A stretch of DNA of 12,609 bases from an uncultured Clostridia bacterium (GCA_944391155.1 CALXSO010000082.1:1-12609), one strand, 5' to 3'. Counted from the first letter of the stretch, positions 1-7,199 are shown. Program-made: numbers and translations. Notes: generated by a model from the letters alone, not told the origin.

Positions 1-93
1 TTTTCTATTTTTATACATCTAGGGTGAAATATTCGTTTCTAAACTTTTAAAGTGATTTTATCATAAATTAAATACAATCAAGTAAGAAAAAGC

Positions 94-121
94 TTGACAA
101 ATAGAAAAAATATGATATAAT
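94..121 (+). promoter_or_regulatory. Promoter of the infC-rpmI-rplT operon
   Basis: A perfect -35 hexamer TTGACA (94-99) and a perfect -10 TATAAT (116-121) are separated by 16 nt, with an extended -10 TG at 113-114. Transcription should begin near 128, directly at the first helix strand of the L20 leader. Bases 1-93 upstream show no gene or signal I can support. Confidence 0.88.
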
Positions 122-127
122 ATTAAA

Positions 128-276
128 CGTTACAAGAAGAAGAAATCATCTTCTCACCTTATCTATATGGAAAAAGGTTAGAATATATACTATAATAAAA
201 GAAAAAGAATTTATTATAGTTTGATGAATTGACTTGTAACAAGAGTCAATTTTTTTATATATGGAGGTGTTTTAAT
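128..276 (+). ncRNA. L20-type ribosomal protein leader (autoregulatory attenuator)
   Basis: This untranslated leader lies between the promoter and infC. Visible helices are AGAAGA 138-143 with TCTTCT 149-154, ACCTT 156-160 with AAGGT 174-178, and a perfect 11-bp stem of 189-199 with 210-220. A long-range 8-bp helix pairs GTTACAAG (129-136) with CTTGTAAC (233-240). That helix overlaps the left arm and loop of the terminator at 227-256, so the two are mutually exclusive: a classic antiterminator/terminator switch. Firmicutes infC-rpmI-rplT operons are known to carry an L20 leader in which L20 binding promotes premature termination. Position, gene context and the competing helices match that class; the assignment to it is by context and structure, not by a covariance-model score. 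Confidence 0.85.
227..256 (+). terminator. Conditional intrinsic terminator (attenuator) of the L20 leader
   Basis: The stem AATTGACT (227-234) with AGTCAATT (244-251) encloses a 9-nt loop and runs into a T tract (250-256). It sits just before the infC ribosome binding site at 263-269. Pairing of 233-240 with 129-136 would open it, so it is probably regulated by L20 and not constitutive. Confidence 0.83.
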
Positions 277-786
277 ATAAAACAAGAATTACCAGTAAAT
301 GGCCAAATCAGAGAAAAAGAAATTCAATTAATAGGAGTAAATGGTGAAAAAGTTGGAATTATTTCCACTAAAGAAGCATTAGAAATTGCAAGTAAAGAAA
401 ATTTAGATTTAGTGCTAGTAGCTCCAAATGGAAATCCACCAGTTTGCAAAATAATGAATTATGGAAAATACAAATTTGAACAAGCTAAAAAAGAAAAAGA
501 AGCAAAAAAGAAACAAAAAGTTTTAGAAATAAAAGAACTAAGAGTTACTCCTAATATTGAAGAACATGACTTTGGCTTTAAGTCAAAAAATGCAAGAAAA
601 TTTCTAGAAGACGGAAACAAGGTAAAAATCACAGTAAGATTTAGAGGAAGAGAAGTAAATAATACAAAAGCAGGAGAAGCAGTTCTAAATAAATTTATAG
701 AAAAATTAGAAGACATTTCTGTAGTAGAAAGAAAACCTAAATTAGAAGGAAGAAATATGTTTATAATATTAGCTAAAAAAGCATAG
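277..786 (+). CDS. infC: Translation initiation factor IF-3, probable AUA start
   Basis: IF3 binds the 30S subunit, prevents premature 50S joining and proofreads start codon and initiator tRNA pairing. The product is about 169 aa, normal for the family. The N-terminal domain opens with the characteristic VNGQIREKEIQLIG stretch, followed by a lysine-rich linker helix (KKEKEAKKKQK) and the C-terminal domain with KELRVTPNIEEHDF and a VKITVRFRGRE stretch. There is no ATG at the expected N-terminus. A strong GGAGGTG (263-269) points, with 7 nt spacing, to an ATA codon at 277. The upstream in-frame TTG at 229 lies inside the attenuator stem with no ribosome binding site and would add residues unlike IF3. 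Known infC genes often use rare starts such as AUU, which lets IF3 repress its own translation. First gene of the operon; rpmI follows after 49 nt. The family is certain, the AUA start is inferred. Confidence 0.93.
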   Translation: MKQELPVNGQIREKEIQLIGVNGEKVGIISTKEALEIASKENLDLVLVAPNGNPPVCKIMNYGKYKFEQAKKEKEAKKKQKVLEIKELRVTPNIEEHDFGFKSKNARKFLEDGNKVKITVRFRGREVNNTKAGEAVLNKFIEKLEDISVVERKPKLEGRNMFIILAKKA

Positions 787-835
787 TAAATTATGTTTTA
801 GATAAAGAAAAAAACAAAAAGGAGGAAAGAAACTC

Positions 836-1039
836 ATGGCAAAATTAAAAACAAATAAAGCTGCTAAAAAAAGATATGGATTAACAGCAACAGGAAAAGT
901 TAAAAGAACAAAATCAAACAGAAGACATTTACTTGCAAACAAGACAAGAAGACAAAAAAAATCAGGAAAAATTCAAAATGCTTATGCTGACAAATCATGT
1001 GAAAAGACAATTAAAAAATTATTACCATATGGTGGATAA
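836..1039 (+). CDS. rpmI: 50S ribosomal protein L35
   Basis: L35 is a small basic protein of the large ribosomal subunit. The 67-residue product has the family's normal length. It begins MAKLKTNKAAKKRY, with the conserved KTxxxAxKR pattern, carries the central motif HLLANKTRRQKK and ends KLLPYGG, matching the usual LPY terminus. It is extremely rich in Lys and Arg, as expected for an rRNA-binding protein. The start is fixed by GGAGG at 821-825, 10 nt before the ATG. It lies between infC and rplT in the canonical order and should be co-transcribed and controlled through the L20 leader. Confidence 0.97.
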   Translation: MAKLKTNKAAKKRYGLTATGKVKRTKSNRRHLLANKTRRQKKSGKIQNAYADKSCEKTIKKLLPYGG

Positions 1040-1082
1040 AAAAGTATAGAAAAATAAACATAAATAAGGAAGGTGAAAAATA

Positions 1083-1433
1083 ATGGCAAGAGTAAAAACA
1101 GCAAGAACAACAAGAGCAAGACACAAAAAAGTATTAAAACAAGCAAAAGGATACTATGGAGCAAAACATTATAGATATAGAAACGCAAAACAAGCAGTAA
1201 TGAAATCTTTATCATATGCATATGTTGGAAGAAAAGACAAAAAAAGTAATTTTAGAAAATTATGGATAGCAAGAATTAATGCAGCAGCAAGAATGAATGG
1301 AACAACATATAGTAAAATGATAGCAGGATTAAAGAAAGCTAATGTAACAGTTAACAGAAAAATGTTAGCTGAAATGGCTGTTTCAGACCCAAAAGCATTT
1401 ACAGAAGTAGTAGAAATAGCAAAAAAAGCATAA
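1083..1433 (+). CDS. rplT: 50S ribosomal protein L20
   Basis: L20 binds 23S rRNA early in 50S assembly and, in Firmicutes, also binds the leader of its own operon to shut off synthesis. The product is 116 aa, the usual length. Family features are the N-terminal MARVKTARTTRARHKKVLKQAKGY, the RYRNAKQAVMKSL and GRKDKKSNFRKLWIARINAA stretches, and a C-terminal domain with YSKMIAGLKKANVTVNRKMLAEMAV. The N-terminal 60 residues form the long basic arm. The start is set by AAGGAAGGTG (1066-1075). Last gene of the operon, followed at once by an intrinsic terminator. Confidence 0.98.
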   Translation: MARVKTARTTRARHKKVLKQAKGYYGAKHYRYRNAKQAVMKSLSYAYVGRKDKKSNFRKLWIARINAAARMNGTTYSKMIAGLKKANVTVNRKMLAEMAVSDPKAFTEVVEIAKKA

Positions 1434-1436
1434 AAA

Positions 1437-1468
1437 GAAAAAAAGAACTTTGAAGTTCTTTTTTTTTG
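1437..1468. terminator. Bidirectional intrinsic terminator between rplT and the Lon-like gene
   Basis: The stem AAGAAC (1443-1448) with GTTCTT (1455-1460) is flanked by an A tract upstream and a T tract (to 1467) downstream. Because both flanks are homopolymeric it can act on either strand: for rplT on the plus strand and for the convergent Lon-like gene, 210 nt past its stop codon, on the minus strand. Confidence 0.85.
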
Positions 1469-1488
1469 AGTCGTTTTCATGATTTTTT

Positions 1489-1555
1489 ACAAGAAAGGTA
1501 TCAAAGCTACTTAAGCAAGTTTCATGCAGGTCTTTTTATAGGTAACCTTTCTTGT
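1489..1555. repeat. Unexplained dyad: 11-bp perfect inverted repeat with 45-nt interior
   Basis: ACAAGAAAGGT (1489-1499) is exactly complementary to ACCTTTCTTGT (1545-1555). Neither arm is followed by a T tract on either strand, so it is not an intrinsic terminator. The interior contains a small ACTT/AAGT hairpin (1509-1520) and is less AT-rich than its surroundings. It lies in the convergent gap between rplT and the Lon-like gene. It could be a structured 3' UTR, a small mobile-element remnant or chance; nothing more can be said from one copy. Confidence 0.4.
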
Positions 1556-1676
1556 TGTATAAGGAAAAATCCATATATAGTCATGATAAAATTGATCATT
1601 TTTATTTATAAAATAGTTTTCAATTTCTAAAAATTTATTATAATTATTAATAAAATTCAGATATTTAAAAATCAAA

Positions 1677-4070
1677 CTAATTATTTTTTTTATCAATCTC
1701 TGCATATTTCTTCAATTTTTCATAAACCAAATAATTTACTGTACCAGCAGGAAATTGACCATTTGCATCTTTTTTACCAGCAGGAACACCTGTTAAAACT
1801 TCAATACCTTCTTCGATTGTTGATACTGAATAAATATGAAATAATTTATTTTTTACAGCTTCAACAATTTCATCAGAAAGTTGTAAATTATCAACATTTT
1901 GAACAGGAATCATAACACCATGTTCACCAGTTAATCCCCTCATTTTACAAATTTGGAAATAACCTTCAATTTTTTCATTTACACCGCCTATAGGTTGAAT
2001 TTGACCTTTTTGATTTACAGAGCCTGTAACAGCAATTGCTTGATTAATTGGTATTCCTGATAAACTAGAAAGTAGTCCATATAGTTCAGTACTAGAAGCA
2101 CTATCACCATCAACACCATTATATAATTGTTCAAAACAGATACTAGCTGTTAAGCAAAGAGGTATATTTTGTGCAAACATTTCACCTAAATAACCTGTCA
2201 ATATTAATACACCCTTTGAATGTGAAGGTCCAGATATTTCTACTTCACGTTCTATATTTACAATACCATTTTTTCCTGTATAAGTATTTACAGTTATTTT
2301 TGTAGGTTTTCCAAATGTATAATCACCAATAGTCATTATTGTTAAACCATTTAATGTTCCAACTTCATAACCAGAAGTATCAATAAGTAAAGAATGATCT
2401 TGAATCATTTCCATATATTTTGTATCATATTTCTTTACACGGTTAATTTGTTCTTCTAAAGCCTTTTTTATAAAATTTTCTGTAAGTAATTTAGATTTTG
2501 AAATTTTAGCCCAAGTAGCTGCTTCTCCAACAATTTGAATTAAATCATCAAACCTTGTAGAAATTTTTGAATGACTTCCAGCAAGTTTTGATGCATATTC
2601 AATCAATCTTGCCATTGCTTTTTTATCCAAATGTGGCAATTCTGCATGATTACAAAATCCATGTACAATACAAGCAAGTTTATTCAAATTTTCTTTTGTT
2701 ATTGGTGCATCATCCTCAAATTCAACCTTTATTTTAAATAACTTTCTAAAATCTGAATCCATTGCAAGTAAAGTTTGATATATCGAACTATTTCCAATTA
2801 ATATTACTTTTAGACTTAAAGGAATTGGTTCAGGTTTTAAAGATACCATAACCATAGATGCCCTTTGTTCATTTGCATGTTCAATTGCAATTTCTTTTAT
2901 TCTTAAAGCTTTTTTTAGTGCCTCATAACAAGCAGGATTTGAAAGTAAATCCTTTGCTTGGAATATAATATAACCACCATTTGCTAAATGTAATAAACCA
3001 GGTTTTAACATTGTATGATCAGTTTTTAATGATCCATAAAAATTTTCATATTCCAAAAATCCAAAAATATTATTATATGAATAATTAGAATCCATGATAA
3101 CAGGAGCTCCATCTCTGTGAGAATTATCAACAAATAAATTTACCCTATAATTTAAAGAAGGATCAACTTTTTTCATACCAGGTGTCATAGGAATTTGAGG
3201 TTGTTGCTCATTTTTATCCTCTTCTAAAAAATATGATACATTTTTTAAAACATCAGTTTTTACATCATTTAAAAATTTGTTAATCTTTTTATTTCTTTTA
3301 TATTTTGATTTTAGATAATTAATATGAAGATTAACTGTCAAAAGAGCTATATTAGATTGCCATTCTGAAATTCGTTTATCTGAAGCACGTTCTATTTCTT
3401 TAATTTGTCCTATAACATTCATGATTTGTTCTTGAACAATTGTAGATTTATCTTCATACTCTTGTTTCGTTTGATCATCTAATTTTTCAAACTCTTCCTC
3501 TTCAATTACTTTTCCATTTACAATAGGCATCATATAGATTCCATTTTGAGAGCTTCGAACATAAAAATTATACTTCAAAGCATCCTCATTTAATTTATTT
3601 AATAAAGTTGCACGCTTTTCCTCAAATTCTTGCTTTATTAAAGATTTTTCTTTTTCAAAATCATCAGCATTAAATGTTTTTTTAATATCTTTTTTAATTT
3701 CTTTAATAAAACCATCCATAGCATCTTTAAATTCCTTACCTTGACCTGCTGGTAAAGAGATAGCTATTGGTTGATTAGGATTATCGAAATTATAAATATA
3801 ACACCAATCTGAAGGTACCTTCTTTTTACTAGAAATTTTATTTAAATAATTTTTAGTATACATAGTTTTTCCAACGCCACTAGGACCTTCAATATATATA
3901 TTATAACCCTTCACATCTACTTGCACACCAAATTCTAATGCTTTAATGCCTCTATCTTGACCTATTCCAGCCTGTATAGGTTGTAATTCTGCTGTTGTAT
4001 CAAAAGAAAGCATACTTTCATCACAAGTAAATTTTAAATTTTGATAATTTAGTTCATTTTTGTTCTTCAT
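1677..4070 (-). CDS. Lon-family ATP-dependent protease (AAA_32 / LonB-LonC-like)
   Basis: A 797-aa AAA+ protease predicted to unfold and degrade proteins using a Ser-Lys dyad. Walker A is GPSGVGKT at residues 62-69. A long charged, probably coiled-coil insertion covers roughly 130-270, and the HLANGGYIIFQAKDLL segment (361-376) is the Walker B-like stretch typical of the AAA_32 family. The C-terminal Lon protease domain spans about 565-765. Its catalytic serine is in GDSAS (S657) and the lysine in GGVNEK (K700), the archaeal-LonB-type active site (GDSAS) where classical bacterial Lon has PKDGPSAG. The classical Lon N-terminal substrate-binding domain is absent and no membrane segment is visible. 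A GGAGG (complement of 4078-4082) lies 7 nt before the ATG. The gene is monocistronic, divergent from alaS and convergent with rplT. The specific substrate is unknown. Confidence 0.93.
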   Translation of the reverse strand: MKNKNELNYQNLKFTCDESMLSFDTTAELQPIQAGIGQDRGIKALEFGVQVDVKGYNIYIEGPSGVGKTMYTKNYLNKISSKKKVPSDWCYIYNFDNPNQPIAISLPAGQGKEFKDAMDGFIKEIKKDIKKTFNADDFEKEKSLIKQEFEEKRATLLNKLNEDALKYNFYVRSSQNGIYMMPIVNGKVIEEEEFEKLDDQTKQEYEDKSTIVQEQIMNVIGQIKEIERASDKRISEWQSNIALLTVNLHINYLKSKYKRNKKINKFLNDVKTDVLKNVSYFLEEDKNEQQPQIPMTPGMKKVDPSLNYRVNLFVDNSHRDGAPVIMDSNYSYNNIFGFLEYENFYGSLKTDHTMLKPGLLHLANGGYIIFQAKDLLSNPACYEALKKALRIKEIAIEHANEQRASMVMVSLKPEPIPLSLKVILIGNSSIYQTLLAMDSDFRKLFKIKVEFEDDAPITKENLNKLACIVHGFCNHAELPHLDKKAMARLIEYASKLAGSHSKISTRFDDLIQIVGEAATWAKISKSKLLTENFIKKALEEQINRVKKYDTKYMEMIQDHSLLIDTSGYEVGTLNGLTIMTIGDYTFGKPTKITVNTYTGKNGIVNIEREVEISGPSHSKGVLILTGYLGEMFAQNIPLCLTASICFEQLYNGVDGDSASSTELYGLLSSLSGIPINQAIAVTGSVNQKGQIQPIGGVNEKIEGYFQICKMRGLTGEHGVMIPVQNVDNLQLSDEIVEAVKNKLFHIYSVSTIEEGIEVLTGVPAGKKDANGQFPAGTVNYLVYEKLKKYAEIDKKNN

Positions 4071-4127
4071 TAGTTTTCCTCCATTTTTATATTAGTATTT
4101 ACATTTTCTTTCGAATTTATTAAAGCT

Positions 4128-4156
4128 ATTGTATATTAAGTTAAAAAAAAAGTAAA
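4128..4156 (-). promoter_or_regulatory. Probable promoter of the Lon-like protease gene
   Basis: On the minus strand a -35 TTTACT (4156-4151) and a -10 TACAAT (4133-4128) are separated by 17 nt, giving a start near 4121 and a 5' UTR of about 50 nt. The -35 is a moderate match, and no heat-shock operator (CIRCE-type) is visible in the divergent gap. Confidence 0.5.
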
Positions 4157-4199
4157 GATTTTGAAAGAAAAAAATAGCGAAACTTAAATAAAACATACC

Positions 4200-4228
4200 T
4201 TGATTTTTAAGTAAAAATAAAGTATAAT
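4200..4228 (+). promoter_or_regulatory. Promoter of alaS
   Basis: TTGATT (4200-4205) and a perfect TATAAT (4223-4228) have the ideal 17-nt spacing. The start near 4235 leaves a 5' UTR of only about 27 nt, containing AGGAGG at 4245-4250. There is no room for a T-box leader. Confidence 0.8.
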
Positions 4229-4261
4229 AACAAAGTATAAAAATAGGAGGAAGGAAAATAG

Positions 4262-6028
4262 ATGAAAGCAATAGAAATTAGAAATAAATATTTAAACTTT
4301 TTTAAAAAACATAATCATACAATAATTCCATCAGCACCATTAATACCAGAAAATGATCCATCAGTATTATTTACAACAGCTGGAATGCAACCATTAGTAC
4401 CATACTTATTAGGAGAAAAACATCCAGCAGGAAACAGATTAACAGACTATCAAAAATGTCTAAGAACAGTTGATATAGATGAAGTAGGAGATAACAGACA
4501 TTTAACATATTTCGAAATGCTAGGAAATTGGTCATTAGGAGACTATTTTAAAGAAGAATCAATAAAAATGAGTTTTGAATTTTTAACAAAAGAATTAGGA
4601 ATTCCAGTAGAAAAATTATCAGTAACTTGTTTTGCAGGAGATGAAGATTGCCCAAGAGATACTGTAGCAGCTGATACATGGAAAAAAGTAGGAATACCTG
4701 AAGACCACATATATTATTATGGAAAGAAAGATAATTGGTGGATAGCAGGAGAAGAAGGACCATGTGGACCTGACACAGAGATGTTTTATGATACAGGAAA
4801 ACAACCATGTGGACCAAATTGTGAACCAAGCTGTGACTGTGGTAAATATGTAGAAATATGGAATAATGTTTTTATGGAATATTTTAAAGACAAAAACGGA
4901 TATACTAAGCTAAAACAAAGAAATGTAGATACAGGACTTGGATTGGAAAGAATGACAATGTTATTACAAGGTAAAGAAACACCTTTTGATACAGAATTAT
5001 TTTTACCAGTAATGCAAAAATTACAAGAACTACAAAAAATTGATAGTATAAAAAGTAGAAGAATTATTGCAGAACATTTACGTTCTAGCATGATGATAAT
5101 AGCAGATGGAGGAAGACCAAGCAACATAGACAGAGGTTATGTATTAAGAAGATTAATTCGTAGAATGATAAGACACATGAATAAACTACAAATAGATTTA
5201 TCTGAAATATCAACATTAATAGATATAAATGTTGAAAATCTAAAAGAGATGTACCCTGAGTTAGAAAAAAATAAAAATGATATAAAAAATGTAATACTAG
5301 AAGAAAAAGATAAGTTTGTAAAAACATTAGCACATGGAGAAAGAGAATTTAATAAAGAAATGCAAAAAGCAAAAAATGAAGGAAAAGAACAAATTGACGG
5401 TAAAGTTGTATTTAAATTATATGACACATATGGATTTCCACCAGAAGTCACACAAGAATTAGCAGAAGAAAACGGAATGACAATAGATATGAAAGAATTT
5501 AAAGATCTATATAAACAACATCAAGAAAAATCAAGAATAGGAAGTGAGCAAAAATTTAAAGGAGGATTAGCCGATCAAAACGAGAAAACAATTGCTTATC
5601 ATACAGCAACACATCTTTTACATCAAGCATTAAGAACAATATTAGGAGATCATGTAAAACAGAGTGGATCAAACATAACAGAAGAAAGACTAAGATTTGA
5701 CTTCACACATCCACAAAAAATGACTAAAGAAGAAATTCAAAAAGTTGAAGATTTAGTAAATGAAGAAATTCAAAAAGACTTACCAGTAAAATGCGAAGAA
5801 ATGAGTTATGAAGAAGCAAAGAAATCAGGAGCAATAGGACTATTTACAGACAAATATGGAGATAGAGTAAAAGTATATACTATTGGTGATTTTAGTAAAG
5901 AAATTTGTGGAGGACCACATGTAACACACACAGGCAACATGGGAAGGTTTAAAATAAAAAAAGAAGAATCAAGCTCTTCTGGAGTTAGAAGAATAAAAGC
6001 AATTTTAATAAAAGACGAGCAAAAATAA
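4262..6028 (+). CDS. alaS: Alanyl-tRNA synthetase, compact form lacking beta-barrel linker and C-Ala domain
   Basis: Charges tRNA-Ala with alanine and clears mischarged Ser or Gly. At 588 aa it is about 290 residues shorter than typical bacterial AlaRS. The class II core is complete: SAPLIPENDPSVLFTTAGM at the N-terminus, motif 2 near YFEMLGNWSLGDYF (83-96), motif 3 GLGLERMTML (225-234), then the tRNA-recognition helices with HLRSSMMIIADGG and RGYVLRRLIRR. After LYDTYGFPPEVTQEL (387-400) the sequence passes almost directly to the editing domain, whose zinc ligands are H447, H451, C549 and H553 (CGGPH). The segment that normally carries the FYAESGGQ motif is missing. The protein ends ten residues after SGVRRIKAI, so the coiled coil and C-Ala (DHHA1) domain are absent. 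A Cys cluster (C183, C187, C191, C193) may bind an additional metal. From memory this architecture resembles Candidate Phyla Radiation AlaRS. No frameshift is apparent and the downstream gap is 59 nt. Confidence 0.95.
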   Translation: MKAIEIRNKYLNFFKKHNHTIIPSAPLIPENDPSVLFTTAGMQPLVPYLLGEKHPAGNRLTDYQKCLRTVDIDEVGDNRHLTYFEMLGNWSLGDYFKEESIKMSFEFLTKELGIPVEKLSVTCFAGDEDCPRDTVAADTWKKVGIPEDHIYYYGKKDNWWIAGEEGPCGPDTEMFYDTGKQPCGPNCEPSCDCGKYVEIWNNVFMEYFKDKNGYTKLKQRNVDTGLGLERMTMLLQGKETPFDTELFLPVMQKLQELQKIDSIKSRRIIAEHLRSSMMIIADGGRPSNIDRGYVLRRLIRRMIRHMNKLQIDLSEISTLIDINVENLKEMYPELEKNKNDIKNVILEEKDKFVKTLAHGEREFNKEMQKAKNEGKEQIDGKVVFKLYDTYGFPPEVTQELAEENGMTIDMKEFKDLYKQHQEKSRIGSEQKFKGGLADQNEKTIAYHTATHLLHQALRTILGDHVKQSGSNITEERLRFDFTHPQKMTKEEIQKVEDLVNEEIQKDLPVKCEEMSYEEAKKSGAIGLFTDKYGDRVKVYTIGDFSKEICGGPHVTHTGNMGRFKIKKEESSSSGVRRIKAILIKDEQK

Positions 6029-6087
6029 ATTCTTTACAAAAAATAAAGAAGAAATTCATTCATAATAATAAAGGAAAGGAGAATAAA

Positions 6088-6432
6088 ATGGAAGATTGTA
6101 TTTTTTGTAAAATAATAAAAGGAGAAATACCTTCAAACAAAGTTTATGAAGATGAAGAAATACTTGCATTTAAGGATATAAATCCAGCAGCACCAATACA
6201 CATACTAGTAATACCAAAAAGACATATAACATCATTGATTGAAATAAAAGAAGAAGACGAAAAATTAATAGCAAAAATATATTCTGTAATTAATAAAATA
6301 GCAAAAGATATGCAAATAGACCAAAAAGGATTTAGAGTCATAGTGAACTGTGGAGAAGATGGAGGACAAGAAGTAGGACATCTACATTTCCATTTATTAG
6401 CTGGAAAAAAATTAGGTGAAAAAATAGTTTAA
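6088..6432 (+). CDS. HIT (histidine triad) family nucleotide hydrolase
   Basis: HINT-branch HIT proteins hydrolyse nucleoside phosphoramidates and adenylylated amines. The 114-aa product has the complete family signature: CIFCKII at the N-terminus (C4 and C7, the usual metal-binding pair), the FKDINPAAPIHILVIPKRHI core, and the triad HLHFH at 98-102 followed by LLAG. H100 is the expected nucleophile. Length is typical. A purine-rich AAGGAAAGGAG (6071-6081) precedes the ATG. It starts 59 nt after alaS with no terminator between, so it is probably co-transcribed with it. HINT proteins can act on aminoacyl-adenylates, which makes the pairing with a synthetase suggestive, but that functional link is inference. 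Confidence 0.93.
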   Translation: MEDCIFCKIIKGEIPSNKVYEDEEILAFKDINPAAPIHILVIPKRHITSLIEIKEEDEKLIAKIYSVINKIAKDMQIDQKGFRVIVNCGEDGGQEVGHLHFHLLAGKKLGEKIV

Positions 6433-6447
6433 AAAATAATAGGATAA

Positions 6448-6476
6448 TTGAAAACTAAAGAAGAATATGCTATAAT
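6448..6476 (+). promoter_or_regulatory. Promoter of the sortase gene
   Basis: TTGAAA (6448-6453) and a perfect TATAAT (6471-6476) are 17 nt apart, with an extended -10 TG at 6468-6469. It lies just past the HIT gene stop codon, so the sortase has its own transcription start near 6483, although read-through from alaS is not excluded. Confidence 0.82.
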
Positions 6477-6509
6477 AGATATAGAGTTTGATATACGGAG
6501 GTAAAGATA

Positions 6510-7199
6510 ATGTTTGAGAGTAAATATAGTAAAGTATTAACAGTAATACTAATAATAGTAATAATTGCAATACTTGGATTATTAGGATTTTTAGCATATG
6601 ATTTCTATCAGAAATATTTTATAACAAAAGAAGCTTCAGAATTTGTTGATAACTATAAAGGAGAAGTTTCAGATAATGATCCTGATGCAAATTCAACAGG
6701 AACAGAAGGAAACTCATCAGGAGATTTAAATGAATTAGAAGCAACTCCAGGAGGAACAACATCATCTACTGTTGGTAGAAAACAAAAATATAAAGGGTTT
6801 GATACTGTTGGAACAATATCAATACCTGCAATAAATGCAAATTATCCAATATTAGAAGATATGACACCAAAAGCTTTAGAAACATCAGTTATTTTATTAT
6901 ATCCAACAAATGCAGAATATTTAAACCAACCAGGAAACTGTGTAATAGTTGGTCATAACTATAGAAATGGAGTATTCTTTTCTAATTTAAAAAGATTAAA
7001 TAATGGTGACAAAATTACTATTAAAGACTATAAAGGAGGACAAAAAACTTATACTATTTATGATAAGTTTGAAACAACATCTACAGACACATCATTTTAT
7101 CAAAGAGATACAGCAGGAAAAGCAGAAATTACATTATCAACATGCACAGACGCAAGTAATGATATGAGAACAATTATTTTAGCAAGAGAAGATGGGTAA
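6510..7199 (+). CDS. Membrane-anchored sortase (class uncertain, B/D-like)
   Basis: Sortases are cysteine transpeptidases that cleave a C-terminal sorting signal and attach surface proteins to peptidoglycan or join pilins. The 229-aa product has an uncleaved N-terminal membrane anchor (about 9-30, rich in Ile, Val and Leu), then a flexible polar linker (about 50-92, rich in Ser, Thr, Gly and Asp) and the sortase beta-barrel (about 97-226). The active-site triad is visible: H149 in VIVGHN, C212 in TLSTC, and R220 in DMRTIILARE. GGAGG at 6497-6501 fixes the start. It stands alone between a strong promoter and a terminator, with no LPXTG-type substrate or pilin gene nearby, so its substrates must be encoded elsewhere. 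The class cannot be assigned without a family search. Confidence 0.92.
   Translation: MFESKYSKVLTVILIIVIIAILGLLGFLAYDFYQKYFITKEASEFVDNYKGEVSDNDPDANSTGTEGNSSGDLNELEATPGGTTSSTVGRKQKYKGFDTVGTISIPAINANYPILEDMTPKALETSVILLYPTNAEYLNQPGNCVIVGHNYRNGVFFSNLKRLNNGDKITIKDYKGGQKTYTIYDKFETTSTDTSFYQRDTAGKAEITLSTCTDASNDMRTIILAREDG

Noticed and set aside
229..276. TTG at 229 as the infC start
   Set aside because: It lies inside the attenuator stem, has no ribosome binding site, and adds residues unlike any IF3 N-terminus; the GGAGGTG at 263-269 would then be inside the gene.
1511..1705. 64-codon minus-strand open frame overlapping the end of the Lon-like gene
   Set aside because: It starts within the Lon-like coding region in another frame, has no good ribosome binding site, and its product is low-complexity with no recognisable features.
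5980..6087. alaS as a frameshifted or truncated pseudogene
   Set aside because: The stop is followed by only 59 nt before the HIT gene and no C-Ala sequence is present in any frame; an internal segment is also cleanly absent, which fits a compact family member.
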